DNA of 64,000 bases, taken from contig NZ_FPAZ01000003.1 in the NCBI RefSeq assembly GCF_900116435.1, forward strand, positions 1,225 to 65,224. The letters are read 5' to 3'. This DNA comes from Pseudoalteromonas lipolytica. GTDB taxonomy: Bacteria > Pseudomonadota > Gammaproteobacteria > Enterobacterales > Alteromonadaceae. The notes below the pieces were generated by a model. It saw only the letters and a list, made by a program, of their open reading frames with translations, was not told the DNA's origin and did not search any database. The position numbers and the translations under genes are program-made. Positions 54,306 through 63,238 of this stretch are shown piece by piece; positions within the stretch are counted from its first letter, which is position 1, and each line of letters begins with the position of its first letter.

Positions 54306-55718
54306 TCACTTTAATTTCAAACTAAAGGTAATAATTTCATCATTTAACTCAACGTTAAGTTCGGCGTTTATCGATGTGCTTAACGCTTTGGCAATCGATA
54401 ATCCAAGACCAAAATTATCGCTGGATGTTCTGGCACTGTCTTTTTGCCACAGTGGATCAAATAACTGGCTAATATCTTCATCGGTTAAGGGTACTTTTAA
54501 TTCATTAGTAACAGATAATTGCAACTTACCCTCTTTATTAAGCAGCGTACTTACAGTCACTACACTCTTTTCTGGGCTGTATTGTTTGGCGTTATTCACA
54601 AGATTGATGATGATTGATTCAAGTGCAAATAAGTTACTAACAATAGCTGGGATATCTTCTTGAAGTGCAAATTCAACTCGCTCTAGATCGCACCTTTCTA
54701 AGGTACGCATTATGACCTGATTTAAATCGCAAGCATCTTGTTTTGGTAAGGCTTCATTACTGTATTTATGCAGTAGCAATAGGTTCGACACAATGCTTTT
54801 TAACCGTTGGCTAATTTTCAGTACCTCGGGTTTAAAATCGGCTTCAAATTCTTTTTCATCAGGAAAACGAATGGCCACTTCGGCCATGTTGATTAGCTCA
54901 GCAATGGGGGTTTTTAGTTCGTGAGCGATGTCTGACGTTAAACGTTTTTCGCGAAAGTACAGCTGCCTATTTTCTTTAATAAAGGCATTCAAGCTATTTA
55001 CAATCGGCTGCAGCTCTTTAACTGGTTCTTCAACGACAATTATTGCATTTTTATCTGCGATACTAAGCCGACTAATATCACGATTGAGTTTATTCAGTGG
55101 CGCTAAAGAACTGTCGACCGATTTACGTACAAAGAGCCGAATAAAAACAATGACTGTCACTGTGGTTACAATAAAAATAACGTCAATTAACCACAAAATA
55201 AAATCAACTTCTTCAGAAGACGCGGCATAGGCCAAAGTAAGCGTGCTGTGATGTGGTCTACTCACTCCATTATAAAAATTCCTATGTGAGTGCGAGTCAA
55301 GTTGCGGCTGAAAACGAGTATAAATGATTCGTCCGTCACGACCATCCGGTAGCTGGGTGGTCATTATTTTCGCTTCACCCAATTTTAACTCTTCAAACTT
55401 AAGGTTCTTCAAAGCAAATAAATTAAGGCTTTGTGAGCGTGTAAACACTCCCTCCTCAGTCCAAATCTGAAAATACTCAGGCTCAAACTGCCCATCAAAC
55501 TCTGGCATAAATTCACTCGAGAAATTAAAAGCCACCCCTTCTTCATCTTCATGTACCAAAGTCATCAGCATGCCAGCTTTTGAGTGTAAGCCACGGTTAA
55601 ACTCATTATCAATCCAATTATCGACTGCAATATCTGTGGCTAATAAAATACCTAAAACAAGCCCAGTTATCGCTATGGATAGAGTAAAAACTAATTTACT
55701 GCGAATTGATTTCATCAC
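54306..55718 (-). CDS. Sensor histidine kinase (PmrB/QseC-like)
   Basis: 470 residues. TM1 about 9-28, periplasmic domain about 29-172, TM2 about 173-195, HAMP-like linker, HisKA with His266 (SDIAHELKTPIAE), and an HATPase domain (NLVNNAKQYSPEKS, then FGLGLSIAKAL). The periplasmic domain has acidic runs (HEDEEG at 56-61; six acidic residues between 69 and 81) and a His-rich stretch (143-157), suitable for metal or cationic peptide sensing as in PmrB/PhoQ. It overlaps the regulator gene by 4 bp (ATGA). Confidence 0.88.
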   Translation of the reverse strand: MMKSIRSKLVFTLSIAITGLVLGILLATDIAVDNWIDNEFNRGLHSKAGMLMTLVHEDEEGVAFNFSSEFMPEFDGQFEPEYFQIWTEEGVFTRSQSLNLFALKNLKFEELKLGEAKIMTTQLPDGRDGRIIYTRFQPQLDSHSHRNFYNGVSRPHHSTLTLAYAASSEEVDFILWLIDVIFIVTTVTVIVFIRLFVRKSVDSSLAPLNKLNRDISRLSIADKNAIIVVEEPVKELQPIVNSLNAFIKENRQLYFREKRLTSDIAHELKTPIAELINMAEVAIRFPDEKEFEADFKPEVLKISQRLKSIVSNLLLLHKYSNEALPKQDACDLNQVIMRTLERCDLERVEFALQEDIPAIVSNLFALESIIINLVNNAKQYSPEKSVVTVSTLLNKEGKLQLSVTNELKVPLTDEDISQLFDPLWQKDSARTSSDNFGLGLSIAKALSTSINAELNVELNDEIITFSLKLK

Positions 55719-56389
55719 CTTCCTTGAATTATGTAACCAAAACCACGCTTGGTTTGAATAGGTAACTCACCACCTGCCGCTCTGACCTTTTTACGTGCTG
55801 ATGATAAATGCGCCTCAATAGAGTTTTTCGAAACTAAGTCATATTGCCCTGCAATATAAGTACTTAACTTTTCTGATGTAATCACTTTATTTTGATTACT
55901 AAATAAGCACTCAACAATTTTGTATTCGTTGGGCGTAAGGTCGATTACAGTGTCACCGACTTGCAACAGTTTTAATTGTAAGTTCAAAGCCAAGTTATCG
56001 ATGCGGATCACATCACTGATTGTTTTCAAGCCACCGCGACGCATCAAGTTTAATAACCTTGCATGAAGCTCATCAAACGAAAATGGTTTTGTTAGGTAGT
56101 CATCGGCCCCAGTCAGCAGCCCTTTCACTTTGTCTTCAGGTTCTTGCTTGGCAGATAAAATGAGCACACGCACATCGAGCTGCTTTGCTCTTATGGTTTG
56201 TAATAACGTAATACCATCAATACTGGGTAACATAATGTCGAGTACTATTAATTCGTACTCTCCTGTCATTGCCATACTAAGTCCTTCAGCGCCATCGCCA
56301 GTTTCATCAATGGTAAAACCTAAGTTTTCAAGGCCAACTCGTAGACTACGTCTTAATGACACTGAATCTTCAATAATTAACAATTTCAT
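55715..56389 (-). CDS. OmpR-family response regulator (PmrA-like)
   Basis: 224 residues. Receiver 1-115 with Glu7-Asp8, phospho-Asp51 (LIVLDIMLP) and Lys101 (LTKPF); winged-helix DNA-binding domain 125-224 (LTPNEYKIVECL, SVEAHLSS-type recognition helix NSIEAHLSSARKKVR). First gene of the regulator-kinase operon and divergent from the transferase genes. The intervening 174 bp holds two sets of CTTAAG-type direct repeats, which resemble PmrA boxes. Confidence 0.9.
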   Translation of the reverse strand: MKLLIIEDSVSLRRSLRVGLENLGFTIDETGDGAEGLSMAMTGEYELIVLDIMLPSIDGITLLQTIRAKQLDVRVLILSAKQEPEDKVKGLLTGADDYLTKPFSFDELHARLLNLMRRGGLKTISDVIRIDNLALNLQLKLLQVGDTVIDLTPNEYKIVECLFSNQNKVITSEKLSTYIAGQYDLVSKNSIEAHLSSARKKVRAAGGELPIQTKRGFGYIIQGR

Positions 56390-56442
56390 ATGTTACTCAA
56401 ATAAGTAAAAACTCTTCTACCTCATCAGGTTACAGCACCAAA

Positions 56443-56470
56443 CTTAAGATTCACTTAAGATTTACTGAAG
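56443..56470. promoter_or_regulatory. PmrA-like direct repeats, set 1
   Basis: CTTAAG-N5-CTTAAG-N5-CTGAAG, phased every 11 bp. The first pair is a perfect match to the PmrA box (CTTAAG-N5-CTTAAG type). It ends about 54 bp before the regulator start, so it fits autoregulation. Confidence 0.8.
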
Positions 56471-56489
56471 TTTTTCTGGTTTAGAAAAT

Positions 56490-56517
56490 ATTAAGATTAC
56501 CATAAGGATTTCTTAAG
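56490..56517. promoter_or_regulatory. PmrA-like direct repeats, set 2
   Basis: ATTAAG-N5-CATAAG-N5-CTTAAG, again with 11-bp phasing, ending 46 bp before the transferase start. It fits activation of the transferase-eptA-dgkA operon. Confidence 0.75.
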
Positions 56518-56563
56518 TTTTGCTTCCTACTATTGCCGTAGTTTCGATTAAGAAAGTACGACT

Positions 56564-58507
56564 ATGACAGCAAAACTCTCCGTTTTAAAACCTTTGTTTC
56601 GTTTTACCTTATTATTAATGACAGTTTTTATGCTGTCGAGAATTGGCTTACTGTTATGGCAGCAGCAACGGCTTGTTGATGGTGATAGCATAGCTGTGCT
56701 AATTGGTGGCCTGAGAATCGATTTGAGTAGCCTAGGTTACCTATCAGCTTTAGCCGTTTTGATGTTACTTGCTAACGTGTTTTTGCGCAGTAAAACCGCT
56801 TTATTTCAACATGCTTTTACTCTTTATAGCAGCCTAGTCGTAACTGTAATCGTGGTTGTTGAGGCTTCGACACCCGCATTTATTAACCAATACGATGTGC
56901 GACCAAATCGCTTGTTTGTCGAATACCTAGATTACCCTCAAGAAGTATTCTCTATGCTGTTAAATGGCCATCAGCTGGCTATGATAAGCACCTTAATTAT
57001 TGCAACACTAAGTTGTGTGTTTGCGTATCGCTTTATAAATGCAGCATTTAGTAAACAACAAAACACTAAAAAGGCTAGCCAAGTGGTAATACTCGTTACC
57101 ACCTTAATAATTTGTTTAATTAGCGCAAGAGGTACTGTAAGTCATCGCCCTCTAAATCCGGCATTAGTGTATTTTTCGGGTGACTCGCTGGTTAATTCAC
57201 TGGTGCTCAACTCACCCTACAGTGTAGCGTTTGCTTTAAAAAATATGGGTAATGAAAAGAATGCCAGTAGTCTATATGGCACCATGCCACGCAGTGACAT
57301 TATCGACACCGTTAAAAAAGCATCATATCGCTCACAGTTCACCATTGAGGCAATCCCAACGCTTGCTGCTAACACAGCGTTTAACCATAAAAGTAAAAAG
57401 AACTTAGTGATCATTTTAGAAGAGAGCTTAGGTGCTCGTTTTGTCGGGGAGTTAGGTGGCATTGGTGTTACACCACACCTTGATAAGCTGTATAAAGAAG
57501 GTTGGGGATTTAACAATTTATATGCAACGGGTACACGTTCTGTCCGAGGAATTGAAGCTGTAACAACCGGTTTTATCCCCTCACCTTCTCGCTCAGTAGT
57601 AAAGCTATCAAAGTCACAGCATAACTTCTTTTCACTTGCCGATGTACTGGCACGCACAGGTTATACCACCCAATTTATTTATGGCGGAGAAAGTCACTTC
57701 GATAACATGAAAAGCTTTTTCTTAGGCAATGGCTTTAGCGATATTGTAGATATTAATGACATACAAAGCCCAGAGTTTATCTCATCTTGGGGAGTAAGCG
57801 ACGAAGACTTATTCAATCAAGCTGATAAAGAACTAAACGAGCTAAATAAAGCGGGCAAACCTTTTTTCAGCCTTGTGTTTACTTCAAGTAATCACGATCC
57901 CTTTGATATTCCAGAAGGTAAGGTAACGCTGCCTGAAGGCCACGACCCTCAAAACTACAAACGCGATCTCGCAATTAAATACGCTGACTACGCGCTAGGT
58001 AAATTCATCACAAAAGCCAAAACACAAGATTACTGGCAAGACACGGTATTTTTAGTGGTTGCTGATCATGATGTGCGCGTGTTTGGCTCAGAGCCTGTGC
58101 CGCTTAAATCTTTCCATATTCCTGCGGTCATTTTAAACAGTGATATGAAAGCAAAGCGTGATACTCGCTTAGTAAGCCAAATGGATTTACCGGTAACCTT
58201 GTTATCGTTATTAGGTGTTGAACAAGCGACCCCAATGATCGGCTACGACTTAACAAAACAATACCCCGTAGAGCGCGCCATGATGCAGTACTACGACAAC
58301 TTTGCTTACGTAGAAAATGGTGAAGCCGTGATCCTGATGCCAAACCAAAAAGTGAGCTATTGGCGCTATGACCCTGCTAGTAAAACCCAAGTTGCCATCG
58401 ATAACGCAGATAGCAGCGTTGAGCTTGCCAAAAAAGCCTTAGCTCACGTCTTATTTAGCAATTTAGCTTATACCGAACAGTTGTATCGCTTACCAAATAA
58501 ACCGTAG
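56564..58507 (+). CDS. LtaS/MdoB-like membrane sulfatase-fold transferase
   Basis: 647 residues. Five N-terminal TM helices (about 10-32, 42-72, 82-104, 138-158, 172-190), then a periplasmic alkaline-phosphatase-like domain: metal Glu286 (VIILEESLG), nucleophile region LYATGTRSVRG (319-329; many relatives have TRT, here TRS, so Thr324 or Ser326 is uncertain), and metal residues ADHD near 505. The family transfers phosphoglycerol from phosphatidylglycerol to glycans or lipids, releasing diacylglycerol. The neighbouring eptA and dgkA fit this. The exact acceptor is unknown. Confidence 0.85.
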   Translation: MTAKLSVLKPLFRFTLLLMTVFMLSRIGLLLWQQQRLVDGDSIAVLIGGLRIDLSSLGYLSALAVLMLLANVFLRSKTALFQHAFTLYSSLVVTVIVVVEASTPAFINQYDVRPNRLFVEYLDYPQEVFSMLLNGHQLAMISTLIIATLSCVFAYRFINAAFSKQQNTKKASQVVILVTTLIICLISARGTVSHRPLNPALVYFSGDSLVNSLVLNSPYSVAFALKNMGNEKNASSLYGTMPRSDIIDTVKKASYRSQFTIEAIPTLAANTAFNHKSKKNLVIILEESLGARFVGELGGIGVTPHLDKLYKEGWGFNNLYATGTRSVRGIEAVTTGFIPSPSRSVVKLSKSQHNFFSLADVLARTGYTTQFIYGGESHFDNMKSFFLGNGFSDIVDINDIQSPEFISSWGVSDEDLFNQADKELNELNKAGKPFFSLVFTSSNHDPFDIPEGKVTLPEGHDPQNYKRDLAIKYADYALGKFITKAKTQDYWQDTVFLVVADHDVRVFGSEPVPLKSFHIPAVILNSDMKAKRDTRLVSQMDLPVTLLSLLGVEQATPMIGYDLTKQYPVERAMMQYYDNFAYVENGEAVILMPNQKVSYWRYDPASKTQVAIDNADSSVELAKKALAHVLFSNLAYTEQLYRLPNKP

Positions 58508-58522
58508 CGATGAGGAATGATT

Positions 58523-60148
58523 ATGAGCATGCAAATTAAACAACTCCTTACTAAAAAATGGCACGTTAGCTACAGCCAATTTGTCTGGCTGGTGTCGTTT
58601 TACTTGGTTATAGCATTTAATGGCCTGTTTTTATTTAACATGCTTGAAGCTGCCAGCAAACCTGAACATATCAATTGGTTATTTATAGCAAGCGTACCTT
58701 TTTTCTTATTAGCACTGACGGCAATGGTATTGAGTTGGTTATCGTTAATCACCTTTGTAAAACCCGTGCTTTTAACAAGCATCGTAGTTTCGTCGCTGTT
58801 GTTTTATGCAACCTTAAATTACGGTGTTATCTTTGATAAAAGCATGTTGCAAAATGTCTTAGAAACAAATTCAGGTGAGGCATTTTCATACCTAAATGTA
58901 CAAGTCATCGCTTTTATTGGTGTGCTTGGGGTGCTCCCAGCCTATTTGTTTTCTCGCTTTAAAATTGTCGGAAACTTTCGTGTTCGCCTAAAAAGCTTTG
59001 CGTTTCTCAACGTCACAGCGTTTATTGCTGTAGCCGTTATTGCTGTGCCATTTTATAAAGATTATGCCTCTGTAGGGCGTAATAACCGCCAGCTAACAAG
59101 TTACATAACTCCCTTTGCATTTTACACCGCAAGTTATAAGTACTTGCGCGATAATTATTTTTACCCGCCTTTACCATTTAAAGTATTAGATAAAACACCG
59201 CATTTATTGGCTAAGCAGCAAAGCTCGCTCACCATTATGGTGGTTGGCGAAACAGCCAGAGCAGCCAATTTCTCACTGCAAGGTTATGGCAAGCAAACGA
59301 ATCCATATACACCAAAACTCGGTGTGAAATACTTCAGCCATGTCAGCTCATGTGGCACCGCAACAGCGATTTCTGTGCCTTGTATGTTCTCGCGTTTAGA
59401 TAGAAATGAATACGATTCCCGACTTGCGCAGAGCCAAGAAAATGTGCTTGATCTTATCCAGCGAAGTGGTGTTGAAGTCACTTGGATTGACAATAACAGC
59501 AGCTGTAAAGGCGTTTGTGTTCGCGTTAAGTCTAAGACTATCGAACCAAATAAAATAAATACACAGTGTGATGGCCATTACTGTTTTGATGAAGTACTCG
59601 TTGAAGAGTTAGCTGCAACACTTGCCAAGAGTCATGCGACGCACCAACTAGTCGTGCTACACATGATTGGCTCGCATGGGCCAACCTACTATCGCCGCTA
59701 TCCAGAAAAAGCGACTAAATTTTTGCCTGACTGCCCACGTAGCGATATCCAAAATTGTAGCAGCGAGCAACTCACAAACACCTATGACAATACCATTGCT
59801 TATACCGACTTAGTGCTGAGTAAACTAATCAACTTGCTTAGAGACAGTAAGGCGGATGATAAATCACTGTTATATGTCTCTGATCATGGTGAGTCGTTAG
59901 GTGAAAAAGGTTTGTATTTGCACGGTTTTCCCTATGCATTAGCGCCTAAAGAGCAAACCCAAGTGCCTATGCTGTTTTGGAGTAATAAACTAGCCGATAG
60001 CCGCTTTAACCAATGTATTGAGCAACAGCGTAACCATGTTTTTTCGCACGATAACATATTTGACACCCTACTTGGCTTAACTCATGTCGGAAGTATTAAA
60101 TATAACCCTGAGCAAGACATTTTCTATGCTTGCTCAAAACAAAGCTAA
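58523..60148 (+). CDS. eptA: Lipid A phosphoethanolamine transferase
   Basis: 541 residues from MSMQIK, with AGGA 6 nt upstream; an ATG 6 bp earlier abuts the site. Five N-terminal TM helices (about 18-40, 52-70, 76-98, 126-144, 158-178), then the catalytic domain: Glu243 (VVGETARA), nucleophile Thr281 (CGTATAISVPCMFS), and YVSDHGES with later metal residues. It adds phosphoethanolamine to lipid A, reducing its negative charge and polymyxin binding, and yields diacylglycerol. It lies 15 bp after the LtaS-like gene. Confidence 0.93.
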   Translation: MSMQIKQLLTKKWHVSYSQFVWLVSFYLVIAFNGLFLFNMLEAASKPEHINWLFIASVPFFLLALTAMVLSWLSLITFVKPVLLTSIVVSSLLFYATLNYGVIFDKSMLQNVLETNSGEAFSYLNVQVIAFIGVLGVLPAYLFSRFKIVGNFRVRLKSFAFLNVTAFIAVAVIAVPFYKDYASVGRNNRQLTSYITPFAFYTASYKYLRDNYFYPPLPFKVLDKTPHLLAKQQSSLTIMVVGETARAANFSLQGYGKQTNPYTPKLGVKYFSHVSSCGTATAISVPCMFSRLDRNEYDSRLAQSQENVLDLIQRSGVEVTWIDNNSSCKGVCVRVKSKTIEPNKINTQCDGHYCFDEVLVEELAATLAKSHATHQLVVLHMIGSHGPTYYRRYPEKATKFLPDCPRSDIQNCSSEQLTNTYDNTIAYTDLVLSKLINLLRDSKADDKSLLYVSDHGESLGEKGLYLHGFPYALAPKEQTQVPMLFWSNKLADSRFNQCIEQQRNHVFSHDNIFDTLLGLTHVGSIKYNPEQDIFYACSKQS

Positions 60149-60168
60149 CGAAATAGAGATTTCATACG

Positions 60169-60549
60169 ATGCAATTTGATAGCACTAACAAACCTATAGG
60201 CATTAAACGTATTCGCCTAGCATTTAAAAATTCCCAACGTGCATTCACGTGGTTAGCAAAGCATGAGTCTGCTTTTAAACAAGAGCTGATACTTTTAGTC
60301 CTTGCCATAGCCGTGGTTTTTGTCTGGCAAATTACCCTGTATGAGAAAATCATGCTGCTTGTCTCTGTGTTATTTGTGATGTTTGCTGAAGTGGTCAATA
60401 CGGCAATTGAAGCTGCAATAGACCGCATAGGCCTTGAAATTCATCCGTTATCAGGCCTAGCCAAAGACTTGGGGTCAGCAGCTGTGCTTATTGCTCTTAC
60501 GATTTGTGCGCTGGTATGGGGCGGTGTATTTGTTAGCAACCTAGGTTAA
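60169..60549 (+). CDS. dgkA: Diacylglycerol kinase
   Basis: 126 residues, three TM helices, catalytic motif EVVNTAIEAAIDRIG and the following GLAKDLGSAAV. DgkA phosphorylates diacylglycerol to phosphatidate. EptA and LtaS/MdoB-type enzymes leave diacylglycerol in the inner membrane, so its place 20 bp after eptA is a lipid recycling step of the same module. Confidence 0.95.
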   Translation: MQFDSTNKPIGIKRIRLAFKNSQRAFTWLAKHESAFKQELILLVLAIAVVFVWQITLYEKIMLLVSVLFVMFAEVVNTAIEAAIDRIGLEIHPLSGLAKDLGSAAVLIALTICALVWGGVFVSNLG

Positions 60550-60779
60550 TTCGCTTTTTTATCATCTGGGGTGTCATTACACAATGCACAATGTCGCCCT
60601 TTTGATGAGTGATATAAACGGGTTGCGATAAAAATTGCCGTTGCAATAAATGACCAAAGTAGCGCAAAACTTAATGCACTTTGTGTGTCGTGACCTTTAA
60701 GGATTTCTACCATAAATAATAAAATAGCCACCAGCGTGAAAACTCTAATGGCTCTTAAAACCCAAAATTTTGTACTCAT
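60546..60779 (-). CDS. Hypothetical two-TM protein with CxxC
   Basis: 77 residues. TM helices about 10-27 and 35-53, then a short tail with HCALCND, a single CxxC-like pair. It converges on dgkA with a 4-bp overlap of ends. I do not recognise the family. Confidence 0.6.
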   Translation of the reverse strand: MSTKFWVLRAIRVFTLVAILLFMVEILKGHDTQSALSFALLWSFIATAIFIATRLYHSSKGRHCALCNDTPDDKKAN

Positions 60780-60828
60780 AACTTACTCCTTTAAAAGAGT
60801 AAGCGTAGTGCAAAATAAGCAAAAACAC

Positions 60829-61608
60829 CTAAAAATCCAAAGCAGGCTCAGACAAAACCTGTACACCATTTTTAAACACTTCTAATTGCCCCGCTGGTGA
60901 TTGCTCATTACCTAGCACAATAACATGACACACATAGCGGTAGCCGTTATTCATAAACGTATAAAAATGGTTACCGCCACTGCCATCAAAGCTTAACGTG
61001 CCCCCTGTTATCACAATGCGTGGTTCATCCGCCATTGTTTGCGTGATGTCCCATGCTGCATAGCGGTATTGGTTTTCTGCCAATTCATCAATACGTATTA
61101 AATGCTTTTTTGTCTTCCAAGTTAGTATCGGCTGTGTAAATTCGCGAAGACTTTCATGCAGGCGTTGTTTTTGCTTTGCAATAAGCGCTTCACGCCGTGT
61201 TTTTTCTGCTTCTGATTCATAGGGAACAGCCCAAATTGAACCATCAAAATCAAGCCACAATTTACCCGAGTCAAACATAATGCCTCGCCAGCCCATCATT
61301 TGCCAATCGTGGCGAATATTGGAGGTCGTGATTTTTTCAACGAACGCTTTATCAAAAACCTCATCAAAGCGCGCTATCAGCATGTGCTTGTTTTTAATAG
61401 CTTCTAAGGGGGCTTTACGCTTTAGCGGATAATGAACACGCTCTGCGATGGTGTCTTTATCACCCGCTTTAAATGCCGCAACCACTGGCTTAACAAGATT
61501 TATATGTTGAGTTGCGGCCATATTTTTTGTCGAAAAAATACATCCCAGCAGCAATACTGCAAATACCTTAATTGCGTTCACTCTGATGCCTACTTTATTG
61601 ATTTTCAT
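60829..61608 (-). CDS. Hypothetical exported protein
   Basis: 259 residues with an N-terminal hydrophobic signal (about 13-32, ending MAATQ), so probably periplasmic. Contains a basic Arg/Lys helix (about 140-165) and later TGGTLSFDGSGGNHFYTF and ENQYRYAAWD. I do not recognise a family. It is followed by the small hypothetical gene downstream and preceded by the glycosidase-like gene's 3' side on the same strand with 35 bp between, so possibly co-transcribed with it. Confidence 0.6.
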   Translation of the reverse strand: MKINKVGIRVNAIKVFAVLLLGCIFSTKNMAATQHINLVKPVVAAFKAGDKDTIAERVHYPLKRKAPLEAIKNKHMLIARFDEVFDKAFVEKITTSNIRHDWQMMGWRGIMFDSGKLWLDFDGSIWAVPYESEAEKTRREALIAKQKQRLHESLREFTQPILTWKTKKHLIRIDELAENQYRYAAWDITQTMADEPRIVITGGTLSFDGSGGNHFYTFMNNGYRYVCHVIVLGNEQSPAGQLEVFKNGVQVLSEPALDF

Positions 61609-61643
61609 AAGCGTAACAGATAAAGGGATACTGCGTACAGGCT

Positions 61644-63161
61644 CTACTTAAAGGCGATTTCTGTGGCAGGGCTTTGATTTCCTAGCCTATCCACCGCAAT
61701 CACTTTTACAGCATTGAGCGACTGCCCCTCTTTTGTTTTATTGACCTTAAGCCAATTAACATCAGGCGTGTAAATTTGATAGTGCCAATCATCACCATAT
61801 TGCGTGTACACTAAGCTGTGTGCGACGTGTTCGGGGGTTGTATGTTGCCAGCGTAACACTATAGATTCAGCCTGTTGTTGATACTCAAGTTTAAACGGTG
61901 ATAGAGCGGGCATGTCTATCCAAGGCGTTTCAGGAATTAAAGCTTGATGCTGAAATACGCCATCTGCAATGACGTCACGCATTAATTGGCTCCCATCTAG
62001 TGCGGCAACATTCCAAAAAACGGTCCCTGGCGATGCAGTCAAAAATCCACGGTTGATCATTATTTGATTAACCACTTCATTAACACCTGCTTCGTCGAAT
62101 GATCGCAGCGCATTAATACCCGGCCATAAATGACGACCTTGCGTGTTTTGTGACTGCCACCAGCTTAATAAGAGCGGGTAGCTTTGTGCGTATTGGTTTA
62201 TTGGCCAATAAAGCTGAGGTGAAAAGTAATCTAACCACCCTTCGTTTAGCCATAACTTGGCATCTGCAAAAAGCGTTTCGTACTGATCCATGCCACGAAT
62301 GGTACTCGGCTGTGTTGGTCTGTATATACCGAATGGGCTGATCCCGACTAACACATGTGGTTTAATTTCTTTCACCGTACTGTAAAGACGCTGCACAAAT
62401 GTGTTCACCGCATTGCGTCGCCAGTCTGGCACACTAAGCGTCCCACCTGCTTGAATATATGCCTGATATTGCTCAGCATCTGGAAAATCGTCTCCTTCGT
62501 TATACGATGGATACGGGTAAAAGTAATCATCATAATGAATGCCATCTAAATCATAGCGCGTTACCAGCTCTGTTAATGTATTTAATGTATGAGTGACCAC
62601 ATCTTTATCTGTCGGCAAAAACCAAAAAGTACCATTTTTTAATTTAACCACCTTATCAGGCTGGGTATTCACGACCGACTGCGACGATAGCGGCCCCCCT
62701 ACATGATGATGTGCTCGATATGGATTGATCCATGCGTGAAGCTTTAAGCCACGTTTATGCGCGTTTTCTATCCAAAATTGTAAGGGATCATAATAAGGCT
62801 CTGGGGCTTTTCCCTGCTCTTTCGTTAAATAGTAAGACCACGGCTCATAACTACTTTGATAAAGGGCATCAGCTTGGGGCCTCACCTGAAAAATCACCGT
62901 ATTAAAATTATGTTGTTGCAGCGTATCCAGTATTCTAATTGCGTGCTCTTTTTGCTCTGCAACAGGTAATCCCGGCTCCAGGGGCCAATTTATATTGGCC
63001 ACTGTCGCAACCCACGCTGCGCGAAATTCTCGCGCGACGACCTGTTGGTGAATTTTGCCAAGCATCTGCTTTTCAGCACTACTGGGCTCAGAACTGGGCA
63101 AAAAGCTACATCCAATCAAACCAGAAAACATCAACAAGATAAGTAAATTTTTAAAATGCAT
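61644..63161 (-). CDS. Family 10-like glycosyl hydrolase lipoprotein (DigH/YddW type)
   Basis: 505 residues from MHFKNLL, chosen because AGG lies 7 nt upstream. Lipoprotein signal with lipobox LIGC (Cys18). The GHL10 barrel starts at REFRAAWVATVANINWP; NFNTVIFQVRPQADALY, LKLHAWINPYRAHH, DGIHYDDYFYPYPSY and WLDYFSPQLYWPINQ are family signatures. A C-terminal fibronectin-like part follows (about 405-505). E. coli DigH of this family cleaves denuded peptidoglycan glycans at the septum. Substrate here is inferred. Confidence 0.85.
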   Translation of the reverse strand: MHFKNLLILLMFSGLIGCSFLPSSEPSSAEKQMLGKIHQQVVAREFRAAWVATVANINWPLEPGLPVAEQKEHAIRILDTLQQHNFNTVIFQVRPQADALYQSSYEPWSYYLTKEQGKAPEPYYDPLQFWIENAHKRGLKLHAWINPYRAHHHVGGPLSSQSVVNTQPDKVVKLKNGTFWFLPTDKDVVTHTLNTLTELVTRYDLDGIHYDDYFYPYPSYNEGDDFPDAEQYQAYIQAGGTLSVPDWRRNAVNTFVQRLYSTVKEIKPHVLVGISPFGIYRPTQPSTIRGMDQYETLFADAKLWLNEGWLDYFSPQLYWPINQYAQSYPLLLSWWQSQNTQGRHLWPGINALRSFDEAGVNEVVNQIMINRGFLTASPGTVFWNVAALDGSQLMRDVIADGVFQHQALIPETPWIDMPALSPFKLEYQQQAESIVLRWQHTTPEHVAHSLVYTQYGDDWHYQIYTPDVNWLKVNKTKEGQSLNAVKVIAVDRLGNQSPATEIAFK

Positions 63162-63174
63162 AGCTAACCTATTA

Positions 63175-63206
63175 TTAAAAAGGCACAGCATAAATATGCT
63201 GTGCCT
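63175..63206 (-). terminator. Terminator after the second TonB-dependent receptor
   Basis: An 11-bp stem (GGCACAGCATA and complement) followed by TTTTTAAT on the minus strand. Confidence 0.9.
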
Positions 63207-63238
63207 TAATTAAATGAGTAAACGTCGAATCAATCTGA

